A stretch of 64,000 nucleotides of DNA from Aedes albopictus (Eukaryota > Arthropoda > Insecta > Diptera > Culicidae): contig NC_085138.1 of the NCBI RefSeq assembly GCF_035046485.1, forward strand, positions 28,235,047 through 28,299,046. Reading direction: 5' to 3'. Below, piece after piece: positions 11,372 through 22,994 of this stretch; positions within the stretch are counted from its first letter, which is position 1, and each line of letters begins with the position of its first letter. The translations under genes and the position numbers were made by a program. The notes beneath the pieces were generated by a model. The model saw only the letters and a list, made by a program, of their open reading frames with translations. It had not been told where the DNA came from and did not search any database.

Positions 11372-12891
11372 CACAGACAAACAGACATACTACTCAAGCC
11401 GCAATCATCGCACGATTTAACGGTCATTTTGAAAATAAAGTGTGGTTCAGACTGTGCTCGCATGTGTCATGGTGGCGCTGCTGTGCTTACATCACCTCTC
11501 AATTTTTGAGAGAAATGAACGCGACGCCGATCAATGTTTACATAAAATGACTCAATCATGAACTTTCATTGATGTTTTTTGAATGGATGACGCCACGGGG
11601 GAATCGTCACCTGCTAAAATGTTACATCGAGCCGAGGGAAACAACACCTGCAAATGAATGCTTCGGATTGAGCATTATAGAGGGTGCTAGTGAGATGGCA
11701 AACGATGTTTTTGAAGCCAATTTCTTCTGAGCAGGGTGCAAAATGTTCATAGTCATTGAATGAAAACAGCAAGAATTTGAATGATTATGCACTGAATATT
11801 CAAAACCAAACAAATTCATTTTCGCTCTCCCTCTTCACATAGTCAGTCAATTCGTAGTCATTGAATATGAAGCCTATCGAGAAACATCTTCATAATTACC
11901 TACGTTTATGGCTACGATTCCTTCCAAAAACGCTCCACAACAATCAAATGGGAAAACATCTGTGTAAAGCACCGTTATATGTAACACTAGTTTACAAAAT
12001 AAAACGAAAGTCGTGAACTTCTGTCAACAACCAAAATTTTTGAAGCATAATTTAGCGCTGATTTCGAAACCGTGCTTCAAAAAATTTAAAGTAGAACAGT
12101 TTTTGAGTTTTAGCTCAATATCGAGTTTTACAACTTTTTAAAATATGGAATTTACTAAAATTCAAATATCTTTCGTTTTGTTCAACCAAATTTAAATCTT
12201 TTTTCATAAATTAAAAGCTGAATATCATACCATTCGATCATCTGAATACAGGTTTTGCGTCAGATTGATGAAATTCAAGATATTGGCGAGTTTTGGGGAC
12301 GATCTCCTTAAATTTAAGCAAAATTTCCAAAAATATACGAAGAAATGTATTTTTTTTCAATGGGAAAAAACAATTTAAAAATTCTTTCTCAGCGTTTATT
12401 TGGCATATCATATGTAGGCGAGTTACAGTAAAAAAATTAGCTCAATCGGAGTATTGGTTACGGAGACTGAGATGTTTCAAGTGAGCGACATTGCTTGAAA
12501 ATAGAATAAAAATCTATTTCAAATCATCAACCTTGTATGGAAAGTCGAAAAAATTTCCGCTCTACTGTAATTTTTTTCCTTCGCGTTTTCGAATTCAGGG
12601 CATGATTCTACACCAAAAACGATCATCAGCTTACCGAGTTCAAAAATGCTGTAAACTAGTGTAATCGAAAAGTTAATATTTTACAGCAATTTAACGTTTT
12701 GTAAGATCACAGATGTCTGTGGTAAGATGTTTACAAATATTCATTGACTTTCATTCAGTTGACAAACGAGTATCGAGCAGCTGAATATGAATATGCAGAC
12801 AAGTGAATGAAAATTGCCGCACGGTGAACTTCAACTCGTCTGCTCGAAAATTTTGCGCCCTGCTTCTGAGTAATATGTCTGTTTGTCTGTG
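11372..12891. mobile_element. CACAGAC-family MITE carrying a nested hAT element
   Basis: The termini are CACAGACAAACAGACATAC and TATGTCTGTTTGTCTGTG, with a perfect 7-bp duplication GTAATAG at 11365-11371 and 12892-12898. Without the nested element (11732-12862 plus one 8-bp duplicate) the unit is about 381 bp, the standard size of the family. Confidence 0.88.
11732..12862. mobile_element. Non-autonomous hAT-type element, 1131 bp
   Basis: It starts CAGGGTGCAAAAT and ends ATTTTGCGCCCTG. The flanks CTTCTGAG at 11724-11731 and 12863-12870 are a perfect 8-bp target duplication. CAG...CTG ends with an 8-bp duplication are the hAT signature. No transposase frame is present inside. It lies inside a CACAGAC MITE, so it is the younger insertion. 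Confidence 0.88.
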
Positions 12892-13511
12892 GTAATAGTC
12901 TATGGAGGACATAATGGTTCCGTATGCATACTTGTTGATAAGTTTTCAAATTTGAAGTCGCAGTTCAAATTTAAGAATTCGCATTTTTACATGAAATGTT
13001 GAAATGGGGAATCACTGTGTCTATAACATGTGCGCTAATTCCACTACAGGTTGCGTAGAAACAAATTGTATTGTATTTTTTTCAATAAGTTTTGGAACAT
13101 AAATAAGGTAAACAAGACAAATTCTCAAATTCATACGAAATCGATCGAAAAAAAAAAACAGTAGTCTTAAGAAAAACAAAATTGTCTGAGGATAACTTTA
13201 GGATTCATTTCCCGCTAGAGGAAAGAAGCAAAGTTAGAAACCGTACTCAAACGAACCATTCGAAAAAGATTAGAAAAAAAAGAACCAAGAGAGATGTTTT
13301 TCCCAAAGGGAAAGGTAACATTCTTCTATTTCAACTACACTACACACAACAGTCTGCCGTTGCCACTTTTCAGTACATGTTTTCTTTTTCTTCTGTTGTT
13401 TTCTGTACATAGGTAACTTATAGAAGTCGTATTTATTTGTAAATTTGAAACCAGTGGATTAGAGATTGTAATCTAGGTAGGAGGGATGAAAATCTGTTAC
13501 AGAATGGATGC

Positions 13512-13517
13512 AATAAA
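13512..13517 (+). other. Candidate poly(A) signal AATAAA
   Basis: AATAAA lies downstream of the secreted-protein gene in a stretch conserved between the two duplication arms (12990-13590 and 960-1560). If it is the gene's signal, the 3' UTR would be about 2.5 kb with the MITE inside it. Nothing else supports its use. Confidence 0.25.
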
Positions 13518-13605
13518 GGTATAATGTAAGTGAAAAATATGTAGAATTTGCTGTTCAACTGTGTGCTAGATAAATAATGAGAAATGGCCTACTGTGATCT
13601 CTGCT

Positions 13606-14005
13606 CTAAGGGTTAAGAAGGGTCCGCAAATCGTCCTCCACTTGGTCGACCCACCTAGCTCGCTGCGCTCCACGTCTTCTTGTACCAGTCGGATGACTTT
13701 CGAGAACCATTTTGGCCGGGTTGCTATCCGACATCCTAATGACGTGACCCGCCCACCGTAGCCTCCCGATTTTCGCGGTATGGACGATGGTTGGTTCTCT
13801 CAGTAGCTGATGCAGCTCGTGGTCATTCGCCTTCGTCAAGTCCCGTCTTCCAGCTGCACTCCGTCGTAGATGGTACGCAACACCTTCCGTTCGAAAACTC
13901 CAAGGGCGCGTTGGTCCTCTGCACGTAGGGTCCATGTTTCGTGCCCATAGAGGACTACCGGTCTAATCAGCGTTTTGTAGATAGTCAACTTCGTGTTACG
14001 GCGGG
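13606..14005 (-). pseudogene. LINE reverse-transcriptase 3' fragment
   Basis: On the minus strand the sequence encodes the last part of a non-LTR retrotransposon ORF2. A 'TLIRPVVLYGHETW' segment (upstream of 13935) is followed, after a frameshift near 13840, by 'GRLRWAGHVIRM' and 'GTRRRGAQRARW'. These motifs are typical of the C-terminal side of LINE polymerases. The frame stops at 13606. The upstream 5 kb of such an element is absent, so this is a 5'-truncated and frameshifted copy. Confidence 0.8.
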
Positions 14006-14309
14006 TTCACCGTCGATAGAAATTCAGGGTGGCGAGAACGAAAGGGAACGAAAACGCTGAAGCTCAAATTCGATCCAAGACGGAATGAATCCCATTGACA
14101 GGTTTTTTTTTATTCGGACTGGGCAACGGACACAAGTGATCGGAAATCTATGAAGTATATGGTATAGCTGTATCTTGGTGCAGTGAAAAGTAGCAGCAGA
14201 CCAGCAGACTGTTGCAACATCGTCAAGCGAGGCTGGGTATATAGATTTGAGTGCTGCTACATCTGAAAGCCTGTAGCTGAAAGGAATTTTAGATGACTTG
14301 AAGGAAATT
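14006..14309. other. Unassigned stretch
   Basis: No gene or recognised repeat was found here. Confidence 0.3.
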
Positions 14310-14558
14310 AGGCCGTTACAAATATTTATTTCACTTTTTGTCCCACCACTCTTTGGTTGGTCGAGGGGGGGATAAAAATAATAAAGTATTTATTTTGAAA
14401 AATATCAAAAACTCCTCGGATTTGTTAAAGAATTTTTGCCAAGACCCGATATTTTGATAAATATTTTTTTTATCTGCCCCCCCAAAATGCAAAATCCAGC
14501 CAAAAATTTTTGAAGGGGGGGGGAGACAAAAAGTGAAAATAAAATTTGTATCAGCCTT
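14310..14558. mobile_element. AGGC-ended MITE, copy 1
   Basis: It starts AGGCCGTTACAAAT and ends ATTTGTATCAGCCT, with long subterminal inverted repeats (TTTCACTTTTTGTC near the left end and GACAAAAAGTGAAA near the right). A related copy is at 19508-19797, sharing a middle 'CTCATCGGATTTGTTAA' type segment. The target duplication is not clear. Confidence 0.65.
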
Positions 14559-16395
14559 ACTGTACGAAAAAGCCCAGTAGGCGTAGCCGCGTGCACACGT
14601 GATTTGTTTTGCTCATCTCGTTTCATTCGCGTTCGCCAATTTTTTGGCGTGATTCTGCTGACGGTTTGGCCGGTGCTACGTAGTAACAATTTGGAATTAT
14701 CAATAAGCATGCCAGCTTAACAAGTGTTCTACGGAAGAACCCATAGTTCAATAAGAGTATGTGTTTAAAAAAGAATCGAATAAATATTTCAAACAATTAA
14801 AACAGCACTTTTGTTCATCATATTTATGCAAACTGAAAAACTGATCGAACAAGAGTTTAAGGAAAATGGCTTTTTTTTTAATTTCCATCTATAGCCTAAT
14901 AATATTCTAATAATGTGCGAAGACAAGCTGTTTTCGACGAATTAGATGCCGATATTCAACATATCATTCACAGTGGAACAAGTAGCTTCAACGATGATTA
15001 ACAAGACTAACTTAGTTCAGCTGCTGATTAGCCTGTATCCGCAATAATCGGGACACACAAATACAGCTGTTACTTTGCAATAGATACATTAAAATTGATT
15101 TGACCTAATAACATCTTCAGATGTGTTCATTTCACCTACAAAACTTCATGTGAATCGGTGCAGTTCTTTTTGTTGTAGCAAAGAAAGAGTAGAATGTGCG
15201 CCATTGAATTTTGTACAGCCCCTAGTTTTGCTTGTCAGCGCTGCAACTTTTGAATTTGGCAAAGGCAATGGCTGAAATTTTGAACACAAGCCTCTCATTT
15301 TACATTTTTTGCATAGGCAAAATTTCAAAAAAAAAAATCGATGCACTACCAACAATTTTATAGTCGAAACATGTATTGGGTCTAAAAGTGATTTTAGCCC
15401 CTCAAACAGCAATGAGTCAGCACCCTTTATTGTTTCGATTGTACTATTGAAAGACCTATACCAATAATCATCAAATTTTGCAGGCTTAATAAACACATAA
15501 TCAACTACCTTCTGTGAAAATTTCATGAAATTTGACAGATACATTCAAAAGTTATGATTAGGGAAACATCGCACATGAAAAACACGAAAAAATTTCACTA
15601 ACACTCACTCCTATCAACACCAGTAGCTTTCAAACCAATTCACATTGGTCGGGCTCCATACAAAGGGGCGGCCAAAACTCTAAAAAAACTGAATTGATAT
15701 TTTTAATTTTTTTTTCACCTTATATCAAAGAAAGTGTATTGTAGTTTTATGATTCTTAATTAAAAGAATACCAGCTTTTGTTTAAAAGTTTTGTATTTCA
15801 ATGACATTTTCGCTGCCAAAGTGGCCTAAGTCATAAAATTGATAAATGAATTATTCGTAAATAGTAAAATAATATTTTGAGAATGGAATAAATGTTTTTT
15901 GCAATTTACAATCATAATTCGCAAGTTTACTCAATAGGAATGTGCGGCGTAACGGCCTACTTTTCCTGGTGTGTAGAAGTGTTGCATAATGAAGCACATT
16001 ATGCAACACAAAAGTGTTGCATAATGATTTATATTATGCAACACTTTTCAATACCCAAATATAATTCGTGAAAAGGAGCAGTTATTGACCTGCACACGTC
16101 TTTCGTCGATTCTCACGCCGCCTCTATGTCTATTGCGCAGTTCAAATCTAAATTGTATGCAATCGAAGGATTTGTATCGATGAAAAGAATTTGTAACAGC
16201 AACTGAAGCTACTCTTGATTACGCGACGAGACCGCGAAAACTTTTGACAACTCTGCTGTGCCTGCTATGCCACAGCCTACCTGATCATAAAAAAAAGCGC
16301 AGGTGGATGCTCACACGTGGTTTCCTTTGAAACATGTGTGTGCTGCATACTAGACAATATAACTCTCAGTGAATATTTTTGTCATTGCAAAAAAA
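14559..16395. other. Unassigned AT-rich stretch with a GTTGCATAATG palindrome block
   Basis: No gene is seen. A 132-codon minus frame at 15146-15544 has no recognisable content. Bases 15978-16049 consist of GTTGCATAATG units in alternating orientation and can pair into stem-loops; a second such block is at 17423-17535. Confidence 0.4.
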
Positions 16396-16399
16396 TTTG

Positions 16400-16520
16400 T
16401 ATGCAACTCGTTGCAAAACTCGATTTTTATAGCACTCGTCATATTTATCCAACTCGGCAAGCCTCGTTGGATAAATGTATGACTCGTGCTGTAAAAATCT
16501 TCATTTTGCAACTTGTTGGA
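16400..16520. repeat. Hairpin repeat 'actcgtgctg', copy 1
   Basis: The two arms, each about 55 bases, are inverted copies around a TATTTATCCAAC...GTTGGATAAAT core. The same unit recurs at 17565-17692 and half of it at 5283-5330, so it is a dispersed fold-back repeat. Confidence 0.65.
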
Positions 16521-17422
16521 AATTGCCAACAACCTCGGGTGATTCCGCAATAATAATCCCGGAAATAAAACGGCCGGCGATTGGGTTTTTTGGTTTTAAT
16601 CCGGATGATTATTATTTCCCTAAGAATGTTACATAATTTTAACATGTAGTTCGTATTAACTTTCATTGTGCTCTTCAATATAAATCATAGAGAAATATGC
16701 ATGTCTAATGTTACTAATTGTCACTTACGTTTAGTCCCGATTTCAATGTTTCGTTTCCCTCCGTGTAGTCAGTACAAGTCTGTCTCGAGTCGAATCGATT
16801 AGTCATCCACCGTTGGTACAATGTATGTTTGTTTTGCGTTTCGTTTGCACTAGTCCGTATTATATAATCTGCCGTACTATAATTTTAGAGTTTTAATAAA
16901 TGCATGATATTCTACATATATAGTTTTACCTTTCTCAGTAATAGCGGATAGGTTACGTTTAGACTATATGCGGTCGATTATGTAGATTTAGGTTTAACTG
17001 TGCAAATATAGTACATAGTTTTATATATGTTCGAACACTTCCCATAGCAATAAGTTACCTTTAAGCATAGATATAATTCACTAATTATAATTCAAGGTTT
17101 AAATTAACTATTTTTGATGACTGAAAAAGTATGCAAGTTCACTTTCGCTTATCATGTTTTTTTGTTACATCATGATTGACAATTCAGTTTTCTGTGTGTG
17201 GGTAACTCACCACATGGCAGTGAAAACTGTCATTCCATTCCTCGGTACCACCCGATACCTGACGTAGTCTCGAACGTCGTTCTGGATCACCCGACTCTAG
17301 GCTGGTCCGACAATGTAGTGAAGGCGCGGTGGCGTGGATTCGCAATTATGCAATTCGGTATCATAACTTATATTTTATATAACTCATTTTGGTATCATAA
17401 TGGCCAATTTTTCTGAACTGGT
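16521..17422. other. Unassigned stretch
   Basis: No gene, RNA or known repeat was recognised. Composition is AT-rich apart from a short GC-richer part at 17230-17340. Confidence 0.35.
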
Positions 17423-17535
17423 TCATTATGCAACTGAAATGTGTTGCATAATGAAAAAAAGTTGTATAATGTTCATAATGCAACTCATTTGAGTTGCATT
17501 ATGAACATTATGCAACTCAAATGAGTTGCATTATG
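17423..17535. repeat. GTTGCATAATG palindrome block
   Basis: Alternating GTTGCATTATG and CATTATGCAAC units make several overlapping perfect palindromes around CAAATGAG / CTCATTTG centres. It is related to 15978-16049. Confidence 0.6.
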
Positions 17536-17564
17536 AAAAAAATCATTGCATAAAATTTTGTATG

Positions 17565-17692
17565 GAACTCGTTGCAAAACTAGATTTTTTTCAGCACTCT
17601 TCGTATTTATCCAACTCGGCAAGCCTCGTTGGATAAATGTACGACTCGTGCTGAAAAAATCAACTTTTTGCAACTCGTCACATAAATAACTA
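17565..17692. repeat. Hairpin repeat 'actcgtgctg', copy 2
   Basis: Same fold-back structure as 16400-16520, with the TTTATCCAACTCGGC core kept. It directly follows the palindrome block, as copy 1 follows one by about 350 bp. Confidence 0.65.
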
Positions 17693-19507
17693 TTATGTTA
17701 TCCAGCATATGCAAGCTTGTTATTGGACTGTTTGAATGCACGTATGGTGCAAAATTAATATGTCACAAAACTTTCCAAATTTTCATATATTGTACCTTGG
17801 GAATATTGGTAATTTTTAAGTTAAAAAACGGTTCATGTCGTCACGTGTCGCCGCAATTACGCAATAGTACATCTTAAACTTTTATGTTCGGCTATCTCAG
17901 TCATACACTTAATTAGACGTTTTATGTTTATTTTACCCGATGTTTCGGCCATTGGGTGTGGCCTTCTTCAAGGGAAAACTGTTGTGTACAAATGTTTAAT
18001 TAGTCTTGAGTTGTGTTAATTTAGTCTAGTGTTTCTTACATGGTTTCTCGTCTTCGTCTTAAAGATTTTGCTGTTCTGCTTGTCGTGTGGTCATGGTTTT
18101 GCTTCTGTGGGATCATTTTAAACATCATGCTTAAATAGGGCTGCATAAAAATGTTTAAACATTTTGCAGAAATTTGCAGTTTTTCAAATTAGATCTATTT
18201 AAAAATGTCATGTTTTCTCATATATTTTACGTTATTTTTCCATTTTTGACTGAAATGAAATTTATCTTCCCACATTTTTTACACGTTTTGAACAAACTTG
18301 ATTGGGTTTGATCGAAAGATGACCATTTAATTAAATTCAAATTGATTTTCTAACAAAAAACGCGCAAAATGTGGGGTTTACTGATTTTTACCATTTTTGA
18401 AATTATTGAAGTTACGTCATTTTTGAATACCCCTTTTTAAACACTAAAAATACTATATAACATATCTAGACAACCTATAACTTCGATTGAACACATAGAA
18501 AGAGTTTTGGCCGAACTTTATCATTTTCCGACCATTGTGCAATTGATCAAAATTGATGAAATTTTGCAAGAAAATGTCTTTATAGGTATCATAACTGCTA
18601 ACGAAATTTCATAATTATCATCACAGAACTTTGAACTGTAGCATAAAAGAACCATCTATTATGCGAATGAAAAATAGTCATGATTGCACAAAATTCTTAA
18701 AACATCGTGTGTTTGTTTTTCATTCACAGTCAAAAGTAATGCATCGATTTTTATGAAATTTGACACAAATATTAAACATACACCAAAGAGTTCTCAGTCA
18801 ATTATTTGACCAATTTAACCGATACATTACATTACATTACGTTTGAGAAACTTTTTTAAGCATTTGTTCAATCAAATATAAAAATTGAAATTGTTGCCAA
18901 CTATTGATTGTATTGTGGTGTAATAATTGTCGTAGAAAGCTTGTTATAATGAAGGCAGCTGCGAATTCGCTTCAAATGTTTTTAAAACTTTTATTACACG
19001 ATTATACAAAAATACCTCCTGCAACTTGGTTTAATAAACGTGGAAGAAAGGTTTCTGATATATTTGTGAATATCAAACGGGTTGCACCTTGACCAAAAGC
19101 TGTAAAACGAAGGCACGATCATTGAATAAACATAACATTTACAATGCTTATAGAACGGCTGATGTGTGGCAGATTCTCCATTTCTGGGCTAACAAAAGTT
19201 GAACAACAGTTTTATCTCAACTAAACCAAATATAGTTCGACTTAAGGTTAATCAACACAGCTTTGAGAAACATTTCTCAAAGTTATAATTGCTTATTGGG
19301 TGGTTGCCTAGGATGGAAATCTTTCAATTCGACCCTCTCCGTGTAGAGGAAAAGAGCTCAATGGGCCTTTTCATTTGACGTCTTAAATCAGCTGATTGTT
19401 CGGGCGTTTGACAGTTCTTCTATGAAGATGACACGTTCTTGTTAGCAGCTGTTGTTCAAGCTTTGTAAACAAATGCATGCACGGATCTGTCACATGAAAA
19501 GGCCTAT
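17693..19507. other. Unassigned AT-rich stretch
   Basis: No gene is seen. At 17935-17980 the minus strand carries CTTGAAGAAGGCC followed by GGCCGAAACATCGGG, a motif that recurs in altered form at 30930-30975. Short ATTAC repeats lie near 18822-18840. Confidence 0.35.
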
Positions 19508-19797
19508 AAGGCCGGAACAAATCTCATTTTCTTCTTTTGTCACAATACTTGTTGGCTCGCTAAGGGGGCGGACAATAAATAATAAATGTATTTGACGAAG
19601 AAATACCCAAACAATTCGGCAAAATCTATAAACTCATCGGATTTGTTAAGTAATTTTCTGTGCAACTCTAATTCCACCTTCAAGTTTTAAAATTTCTTGA
19701 ATAATTTATTGGTGTCCCCCCTCAAAATGTTGAATTTCGACCAAAATTTTCCGAGGGGGCGGTGACATAAGAGAAAATCAAAATTTGTGTCAGCCTA
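19508..19797. mobile_element. AGGC-ended MITE, copy 2
   Basis: The left end AAGGCCGGAACAAATCTC and right end AAAATTTGTGTCAGCCT match copy 1 at 14310-14558 in order and content, including a GGGGG-rich stretch before the right end. It has diverged strongly. A half-copy of the left end may lie near 20398. Confidence 0.6.
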
Positions 19798-20085
19798 ATA
19801 GCATATTTTGATATGGAGATCAAAAAATGATATGGGTTTGATTGACATAAGATCTAAACATAAATCAAAAATTTACTCCTGGAACATCATCATCAAATCA
19901 TATTTAGATTTTGTAAGATCTAACCAATAGCAGCAAGTTATTCGTATGATCTTGAAATATCAAATTTTGATACTGTTCAGATGTTCCAGGAACTTTTTTC
20001 AGATATTATTTTCAGATCTTTTATCTCTTATATCAATCAAACCAATATCATGTTTTGATCGTCATTATTTTACCTCTACCTGGGT

Positions 20086-20240
20086 CTGCACCACCGTGGG
20101 TGCTCAGGACTGAAAGTAGTTTCCTTTAGAAAACTGCGGTCGGCGTTCGGAATCGAACCTTGCCATGGTTGAGCGGGGTGTTGGGATGGCAACAACTGCT
20201 CGGTTTCCACAAACTGGTGTGCTACTGCACAGCGACACTG
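20086..20240 (-). repeat. Possible tRNA-like repeat
   Basis: On the minus strand GGTTCGATTCC (20153-20163) is a perfect B-box. The sequence before it gives only a weak A-box. It may be a decayed SINE head. No tail or target duplication was identified. Confidence 0.3.
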
Positions 20241-20454
20241 ATATGATAAACTGTCACATTCATTCTGTAAACAGCAGGAGAGAACGATTTTTTGTTAGGG
20301 TCAGGGTTGAACACTACCCCCGATTTATATTCCAAATAAATTTATAAAATGTTTACTAGTAGCTCTTGTTTACTCAGTATGGATATGGAGCATATGAATG
20401 CGGAACAAATCTTATATTTTGACGTTTTTCGTTGAGAAAATGTGAATTACTTTA

Positions 20455-20690
20455 AAGGTGACCCATCTTGCCCCGCACTTTTTTCACGGCGCAAAATCGA
20501 TCACTTTTTAAAACTGCTTGTTTAACATCATATTTTGTATTTAATAAACTTTTTATCGATTTTTAGCATAGCTAACTAGTGTATTAAAGAGTAGCGGACG
20601 AATACAAGCTAATACGATTTGTATTTACAAAGTTATGGTGATCTATCCTTAGGTGACCCATCTTGCCCCGCCCCACCCTACATGTAATTT
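20455..20690. repeat. Repeat bounded by GTGACCCATCTTGCCCC
   Basis: The motif AGGTGACCCATCTTGCCCC occurs at about 20456-20474 and again at about 20651-20669 in the same orientation. The direct orientation argues against ordinary terminal inverted repeats. No gene lies between. Confidence 0.45.
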
Positions 20691-20824
20691 GTACGAGAAA
20701 TTCTTACAGTTCGACTTCAAAGTGTCTTACATATCGCTCCCCGCTACTCCCCGCGGGGAGATTCCGTTCAAATGCTAGTTTATGTATGCAATAACAAATA
20801 CCAAAACAATAGCGCCATTATGAT

Positions 20825-21850
20825 ATGTGTATTAGTATGGGACACGCTTGTATGGAAATAATAAATCCCCGCTCCAGTCGACATTTTAGATCCCTTTTAG
20901 GTCTCATATGAACTGTGCAAAATTTCAATCGCAATCGGTGAAACTATAACTTAGCGCAAGTGGTTCAAAGTTTTCATAGGATTTACTATGGGAAAAGTTA
21001 CACTTTCAAATAAAAAATCCCAGAGGTCGTCCATTGTCTCCTTAATTCAAACCGATCAACGTTTCTTGTAGAAAAATTATTTATGAAACTTTCCTTCGAA
21101 GACCGCTAAACGATTGGATGCTTGTGGAAAAAGTTATTGATTTATAACCGATAAGTGATCCAACGAACGGCTTTTTGTTTTGTTTTATTAGCAGCACTGT
21201 AGCTGCCGTTGCAGCAGCTACAGTGCTGCTGATAAAACAAAACAAAAAGCCGTTCGTCGGATCACTAATCTATCTATATAAATAAAAATGGAATGGTGTT
21301 TGTATGTCACGAATAGGCTCGGGAACGGGCAAACGAATCTAAACCATTCTTTCAGTATTTCATTCGTGCAGGGCTCCGACGTGTTCGTACGAAAAAATAA
21401 TTGGGAAAATCGACAGGGAACGCACCGAAAACGAAAAAGTTTGAAATTCCATTTTGCGGGGCATTTTTCTACAGAGCTGCATGTCAAAAAACACAGTAGG
21501 CAGGCAGAACGACGTTTGCCGGGACAGCTAGTCGGTAATAAATAAATAACTTTTTCCACAAGCATCCAATTGTTCTGCGGTCTTGGAAGGAAAGTTTCAT
21601 AAATGATTTTTCTACAAGAAACGTTGATCGATTTGAATTAAGGAGACAAGGGGCGACCTCTGGGATTTTTCGTTTGTAAGTGTAACTTTTCCCATAGTAA
21701 ATCCTATGAAAACTTTGAACCACTTGCGCTAAATTATAGTATCGCCGATTGCGCTGAAATTTTGCACATTTAATATGGGACCTAAATGGGATCTAAAAAG
21801 TCGACTGGAGCGAGAATTAGATGTTTGTCCCATGCTAATGTGTATTGTAA
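20825..21850. mobile_element. Long fold-back element split by a Helitron
   Basis: The left arm (about 20830-21157) and right arm (about 21532-21845) are inverted copies with scattered differences. The centre is a near-perfect hairpin at 21154-21266, with arms of about 55 bases around a CCGTTG loop. A 263-bp Helitron separates the hairpin from the right arm. No coding frame is supported. The family is unknown; long arms with little in between are typical of fold-back elements. Confidence 0.75.
21269..21531 (+). mobile_element. Non-autonomous Helitron, 263 bp
   Basis: It begins TCTATCTATATAAATAAAA and ends in a short hairpin followed by GACAGCTAG. The 5' TC and 3' CTAG ends sit between A (21268) and T (21532), with no target duplication. 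That is the Helitron rule. The empty site is readable in the left arm of the surrounding fold-back (CACTTATCGG). There is no Rep/helicase frame, so movement would depend on another element. Confidence 0.88.
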
Positions 21851-22994
21851 AATTATATGAAAAACATCAATTTTATTCGAATTTTGTTCGGAAAAACGAC
21901 AAAAAATGAAAATGCCTTTAAAATGAAGTTGAGCGCTAAATCATGTTCCAATACACTCATATAGGCTAAAACTAGCAGACTACTATGATTTGGCAATTTT
22001 TGCCAGGTATTTTCAAATCTGGACCACTGTGCGCTTGCAGGAATACATCTATGAACGTATCCCAAGTAACATTTTAAGTTTTGTTCGGCTCTAAAGAGAT
22101 TTTCATGACCAGTTTTATAAAACTTGTAATAAAACTGATTCATACATCAAAACCTCTTGAAAACCTCTTCAAGAGCATCTCCCGGCGAAGTGGACCACTC
22201 TAGGTTTTGCAAACCTTGTTAACCATTTTAAAACCTAGTAGAAAAATTTTCCATACTGGAAAAGAGTTTATGATGATTGTTGTTGATTTTTTTAAACAAA
22301 AACTGTGACAGCTCAAGATGCAGAGTAGCTTGGCACATAAAGTTCAGGAGGAGACATCATTCGCAAGTAAAAAGCGATCCTTTCCAAGTAATGTTTAGTA
22401 GTTATTGTGTTACTAGGTTTATGCGCATTCAATTGGCTTATTTAGCGGTGTTGAGATAATATTCTGAATCTGCATGCAAAACTGGGCCGAAATCCAAATT
22501 TGCATGAATTTTGATGCCCGGGAACCTATTTAAAAATCAATTTTAAGTTTGTATGGGAGCGATTTGTCGAATCACCCCTCGTCGCATTTTGTACTGGGCG
22601 GAGCTGTCAAGCAGTTGCTCAGCTGTCAAAAGGTGATTTAGAAAAATCTTTTCGAAATCAATTTTAGTTACCAAAAGGAAGTTCTAAAAATTTGAAAAAT
22701 AAATCAAAGTGATTCAGAAAAACGTGCTCTTTCGTATAACATAAAAAAAAATCAATACATTTTTCTTAATTTAAAAACCCAAATGCGCTTCGAAAATGAT
22801 TAATAGGTATTATCATCTTGCAATGAAATAAATCAATCTGCTAACTTAGAAAACTATCTCAAATTGCAAGAAAACTCAGCTGAGAGAGTTTATTTATGTG
22901 AGTATGCTACGGAAATGACGGCAAACTATCAATGCATTGCTTCATCAAGAGCTTATCAAAAATTCTCAAATTTTGACTGTTTATCAACCAATTA
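21851..22994. other. Unassigned stretch
   Basis: No gene or familiar repeat was recognised. Composition is AT-rich throughout. Confidence 0.3.

Larger units (their letters stand above)
9528..13595. repeat. Right arm of large inverted duplication
   Basis: This is the inverted counterpart of 950-4538. It holds the 3' three-quarters of exon 2 of the gene at 8697 and its downstream DNA. It is interrupted by a MITE at 11372-12891 that is missing from the equivalent place in the left arm (about 1570), so the empty site can be read directly. The far end fades at about 13595, next to a LINE fragment. Confidence 0.85.

Noticed and set aside
15146..15544. 132-codon minus-strand frame
   Set aside because: No domain, no conserved motif and no splice or promoter context; AT-rich chance frame.
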